From assembly GCA_910588595.1 (NCBI GenBank), contig CAJUQU010000058.1, forward strand, positions 1 through 17,017: a stretch of DNA of 17,017 bases. Direction: 5' to 3'. The DNA is from an uncultured Lachnospiraceae bacterium (lineage in GTDB: Bacteria > Bacillota_A > Clostridia > Lachnospirales > Lachnospiraceae). Of the stretch, positions 14,380 to 17,017 are shown piece by piece; position 1 is the stretch's first letter; every line of letters begins with the position of its first letter. A program made the position numbers and the translations under genes. Below the pieces are notes generated by a model. That model saw only the letters and a list, made by a program, of their open reading frames with translations, was not told the DNA's origin and ran no database searches.

Positions 14380-16245
14380 TTAGGAGGATTTTAACGTGCG
14401 CGTGGCATTCAGCACTGCGATGATCATGACTCCGACATCTGCAAAGATCGCCCACCACATATTGACAAAACCGATTGCGCCCAATCCAAGACACGCAAAC
14501 TTGACTGCCAGTGCAAAGACGATATTCTGGTGCACGATCCCCAGCGTCTTTCTCGATATGTTCATAGCCGTGGAGATCTTAGACGGGTCGTCGTCCATCA
14601 GCACGATATCCGCAGCCTCGATCGCCGCGTCCGATCCCAATGCCCCCATCGCAATGCCAATGTCTGCCCGCGACAGTACGGGCGCGTCGTTGATGCCATC
14701 GCCGACAAACGCGAGACGTTCTTTGTCTCCTTTTGCCGCCAGGAGACGCTCCACCTCGGCAACCTTATCCGCAGGAAGCAGCTCGCTCTTCACCACATCC
14801 ACGCCAAGTTCCGCCGCCACTGCCTCCGCAACGTTTTTCGCATCACCTGTCAGCATGATGACCTGTCTGACTCCCGCTGCTTTCAGACCGGCGATCGCAG
14901 CTTTTGCATTGGGTTTGACAATATCTGAGATCAGGATATACCCCGCGTAGTTCCCATCGATCGCCACATGAACTTCTGTTCCTGTTTTTTGCGGCACTTC
15001 GTACGGGATATCCAGCATTTTCATAAATTTCACATTTCCGGCAGCTACTTTTCTGCCGTCAATGACTGCAGATACCCCATGACCGCTGACTTCCTCCACG
15101 TCGGAAACCCTCGCTGTTTCAAGCTGTTTTCCATAAGCTTCCTTTAAACTTTTGCTTATCGGGTGATTGGAATAACTCTCCGCGTACGCTGCCATTTCAA
15201 GAAGCTCGTCCTCAGTCACGCCCTGTGCTGCCTCTATGTGAGTCACCTCAAAAACGCCTTTCGTCAGTGTGCCTGTCTTGTCGCACACCACATACTTTGT
15301 CTCTGACAGTGCCTCTAGATAGTTGGACCCTTTTACAAGCACGCCTTTCGACGACGCACCGCCGATCCCCCCAAAGAAACTGAGTGGTATGGATATGACA
15401 AGCGCGCAGGGGCAGCTGATGACAAGTGTCGTGAGTGCTCTGATCACCCACTGCTGCCAGTTTGCAGGATTTCCCATTATGAGGTTCACCACGGGCGGAA
15501 GCAGGGCAAGTGCGAGCGCACCGATGCAGACTGCCGGTGTGTAATATTTTGCAAAACGGGTGATAAAGTTCTCTGACCGCGATTTTTTCATGCTGGAATT
15601 TTCAACGAGATCCAGTATCTTGGATACAGTGGAATCCCCAAACTCCTTGGTCGTCTCAATGCGAAGCAGTCCTGTCAGGTTCACGCACCCACTGATGACC
15701 TCGTCGCCCTCATGGACTTCTCTTGGCAGGCTCTCACCCGTGAGCGCGCTTGTGTTGAGCGTCGAACTCCCGTCTGCGATCACGCCGTCGATCGGAACCT
15801 TTTCTCCTGGCTGCACCACGATCACCGTCCCGACTTCAACATCGTCAGGATCAACCTGTTCGAGCTGTCCGTCCCGCTCGATATTGGCATAATCTGGTCT
15901 GATGTCCATGAGCGCCGAAATGTTCCTGCGGCTCTTCCCCACCGCATAACTCTGGAAAAGCTCACCGATCTGGTAAAACAGCATAACCGCAGTGCCCTCG
16001 ACATACTCCCCAAGGATGATCGCCCCCACTGTGGCAAGCGCCATCAGGAAATTCTCGTCAAACACCTGCCCGTTGACGATGCCAAACCCTGCCTTTTTGA
16101 GAATGTCATAGCCGATGACGAGATAGGGGATCAGAAACAATGCCAGCTTTACGTATTTGTTCTCTATGCGCAGCAGGCTAAATATTGCGACTAATATGGC
16201 AGATATGATGATCCTTATCAATACTTTTTTTTGCTTTTTGGTCAT
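14380..16245 (-). CDS. cadA: P1B-type Zn/Cd/Pb-translocating ATPase without N-terminal metal-binding domain
   Basis: This membrane pump uses ATP to export soft divalent metals. The 621 residues start directly with membrane helices (about 8-50 and 65-98). The actuator loop has TGES (169-172), the metal-site helix has CPC (278-280), and the phosphorylation site is DKTGT (Asp 322). The nucleotide domain has the SNHP histidine (His 361) and GDGIND (515-520). In the last two membrane helices, Lys 582 and Asp 603 (FADVGVMIIAVLNA) are the pair that marks the Zn/Cd/Pb class (ZntA/CadA) rather than copper pumps. The usual N-terminal HMA domain is absent and is instead encoded by the small gene 100 bases upstream. 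The ATG at 16245 has an AAGG motif about 12 bases upstream. zntA would be an equally good symbol. Confidence 0.95.
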   Translation of the reverse strand: MTKKQKKVLIRIIISAILVAIFSLLRIENKYVKLALFLIPYLVIGYDILKKAGFGIVNGQVFDENFLMALATVGAIILGEYVEGTAVMLFYQIGELFQSYAVGKSRRNISALMDIRPDYANIERDGQLEQVDPDDVEVGTVIVVQPGEKVPIDGVIADGSSTLNTSALTGESLPREVHEGDEVISGCVNLTGLLRIETTKEFGDSTVSKILDLVENSSMKKSRSENFITRFAKYYTPAVCIGALALALLPPVVNLIMGNPANWQQWVIRALTTLVISCPCALVISIPLSFFGGIGGASSKGVLVKGSNYLEALSETKYVVCDKTGTLTKGVFEVTHIEAAQGVTEDELLEMAAYAESYSNHPISKSLKEAYGKQLETARVSDVEEVSGHGVSAVIDGRKVAAGNVKFMKMLDIPYEVPQKTGTEVHVAIDGNYAGYILISDIVKPNAKAAIAGLKAAGVRQVIMLTGDAKNVAEAVAAELGVDVVKSELLPADKVAEVERLLAAKGDKERLAFVGDGINDAPVLSRADIGIAMGALGSDAAIEAADIVLMDDDPSKISTAMNISRKTLGIVHQNIVFALAVKFACLGLGAIGFVNMWWAIFADVGVMIIAVLNATRTLKSS

Positions 16246-16278
16246 TTTATTTCACATCCTTTTTAGATTTTATGGATC

Positions 16279-16312
16279 AAAATGGCTCTTACATCTGCTG
16301 CAGAGCCATTTT
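16279..16312 (-). terminator. Perfect 11-bp hairpin between HMA gene and ATPase gene (attenuator-like)
   Basis: AAAATGGCTCT (16279-16289) and AGAGCCATTTT (16302-16312) form a perfect 11-bp stem with a 12-base loop, the same read from either strand. On the minus strand it ends in only four T residues, so it could be a weak terminator or processing site that lowers ATPase expression relative to the repressor and HMA genes, or a partial bidirectional terminator. Confidence 0.5.
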
Positions 16313-16345
16313 CACACTTATTATTATGATGCTTTTATTCATGTC

Positions 16346-16564
16346 TCACACAAAGATCTCGCAGTCAGATTCAACCTTCTTGCAGTTTTTCAGCACCTCT
16401 GCCATGACTGCTGTCTCGTCAGCGCCCTCCTCAAACTCAACCTTCATCTTCTGCGGCATGAATGCGACGGTCGCCTCCCTGACCCCTGCGGTCTTGTTTG
16501 CTGCCTCCTCCATCTTTGCAGCACACGCTGCACAGTCCACCTCGATCTTGTACGTTTTCTTCAT
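16346..16564 (-). CDS. Free-standing heavy-metal-associated (HMA) domain protein
   Basis: This 72-residue protein is a single ferredoxin-fold metal-binding domain: MKKTYKIEVDCAACAAKMEE with the CxxC pair Cys 11 and Cys 14, then the VREATVAFMPQKMKVEF strand region. The DCAAC form is typical of the HMA domain at the N-terminus of CadA/ZntA-type pumps rather than of copper chaperones, which usually have GMxCxxC. The ATG at 16564 follows AAGGAGG at 9 bases. The gene lies between the ArsR-type repressor and the ATPase that lacks this domain, so it probably acts as a detached metal donor or regulatory domain of the pump. The intact reading frame, its own strong ribosome binding site and the hairpin in the following spacer argue against a simple frameshift of a once longer ATPase. 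Confidence 0.92.
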   Translation of the reverse strand: MKKTYKIEVDCAACAAKMEEAANKTAGVREATVAFMPQKMKVEFEEGADETAVMAEVLKNCKKVESDCEIFV

Positions 16565-16625
16565 TGTAGTTATCCTCCTTCTTTATGATATGTCTCCCGG
16601 ATTCAGAATGCCGGATTTGACCTGT

Positions 16626-16934
16626 TCACTCCTCCAGAACATGCTCCATGCCAATGCGAATGATCGCTGAGACATGTTCATCTGCAATAGAGTAATAGAT
16701 GCTCTTCCCCTCGCGCTTTGTCCTGACCAGCTTGCTCTGCTTTAGAAGCGCCAGCTGGTGGCTCACACCGGACTGCGTCATACTCAGCCGCTCAGCGATA
16801 TCGCCCACACACAGCTCCTCGTGATCCATCAGCAGCGAAAGAATCGTAAGCCGGGTGAAATCCCCAAATATCTTGAATACGGCTGCCAGATCCTCCATGA
16901 TCTCTGTCGTGGCTCTTTTGTCTGCGTCCTCCAC
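16626..16934 (-). CDS. ArsR/SmtB-family metal-responsive repressor, probable zinc sensor
   Basis: This is a small winged-helix dimeric repressor that releases its operator when metal binds. In the 102 residues the helix-turn-helix is at about 42-66 (CVGDIAERLSMTQSGVSHQL, then ALLK) and the wing at RTKREGKSIYYSI (71-83). The last helix has Asp 85, His 87, His 98 and Glu 101, exactly the D-x-H-x10-H-x-x-E spacing of the alpha-5 zinc site in SmtB/CzrA. Only one cysteine (Cys 42, in ELCVGD) is present, so a CadC-type multi-cysteine alpha-3N site for Cd/Pb is unlikely. The start is GTG at 16934, with GGAAGG about 7 bases upstream. It is first in a row with the HMA gene and ATPase, suggesting an autoregulated zinc-efflux operon. 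Confidence 0.93.
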   Translation of the reverse strand: MEDADKRATTEIMEDLAAVFKIFGDFTRLTILSLLMDHEELCVGDIAERLSMTQSGVSHQLALLKQSKLVRTKREGKSIYYSIADEHVSAIIRIGMEHVLEE

Positions 16935-16963
16935 TCTGCCACCTTCCTTTCTTCATAATTTCC

Positions 16964-17017
16964 TAGAGCGTGTTTGAAAAATGCTTTCCGTCAGATGTGC
17001 GTCACAGTTTGTGGGAG
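16964..17017. repeat. Dispersed repeat, copy 2, running off the window end
   Basis: tagagcgtgtttgaaaaat (16964-16982) is identical over 19 bases to 275-293, and the following bases (ttcc.g.ca..tg) are loosely similar. The inverted partner end seen in copy 1 is not reached before the window stops. It starts 29 bases upstream of the GTG of the ArsR-type gene, where the promoter and operator would be expected. A repeat at this end is consistent with an assembly break. Confidence 0.55.

Noticed and set aside
16245..16564. Frameshifted or broken ATPase gene, with the HMA domain as its severed N-terminus
   Set aside because: The small gene has its own AAGGAGG site and a natural end, and 100 bases containing a hairpin separate it from an ATPase that begins in a normal membrane helix. 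A simple single-base frameshift does not explain this.

Overview
The window looks like chromosomal DNA of a motile, probably spore-forming Firmicute, most likely a flagellated Lachnospiraceae (Roseburia/Eubacterium-like). The reasons are a CodY regulator, a sporulation sigma factor of the SigK type, strong GGAGG ribosome binding sites, AT-rich intergenic DNA with A/T-tract terminators, and a Bacillus-like order codY-flgB-flgC-fliE-fliF-fliG-fliH-fliI-fliJ-(motE-like). Every convincing gene lies on the minus strand, so the biological reading order runs from the right end to the left end.

Right part (about 14.4-17.0 kb): a metal-resistance cassette with an ArsR/SmtB repressor, a free-standing heavy-metal-binding (HMA) domain protein and a P1B-type Zn/Cd/Pb efflux ATPase that lacks its own N-terminal HMA domain. 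Next (8.6-14.3 kb): the SigK-like sigma factor behind a sporulation-type -10 element, then comM and dprA (DNA uptake and recombination), then topA (DNA topoisomerase I), which ends in an intrinsic terminator. Centre (7.5-8.5 kb): codY with its own promoter and terminator. Left part (0-7.4 kb): the start of the fla/che operon. It encodes the rod proteins FlgB and FlgC, the MS-ring adaptor FliE, the MS ring FliF, the switch protein FliG, the export ATPase apparatus FliH-FliI-FliJ, and the truncated beginning of a coiled-coil/membrane protein in the position of B. subtilis ylxF/motE.

The main regulatory observation is a good SigA-type promoter in front of flgB overlapped by a 13/15 match to the CodY box, next to codY itself. 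This predicts direct nutritional repression of flagellar synthesis. The first seven bases (CCGATCT) match the 3' end of the standard Illumina adapter, so the left end is probably a contig end and the stop codon of the last gene an artefact.

Smaller items are a dispersed repeat with inverted ends found near both window ends, two short tandem duplications (5850-5877 and 13607-13646), and a structured spacer inside the flagellar operon. I see no novel multi-gene system, CRISPR array, tRNA, rRNA or complete insertion sequence. No gene-free stretch exceeds 300 bases; the two longest (7306-7581 and 8368-8657) hold the promoters and terminators described.
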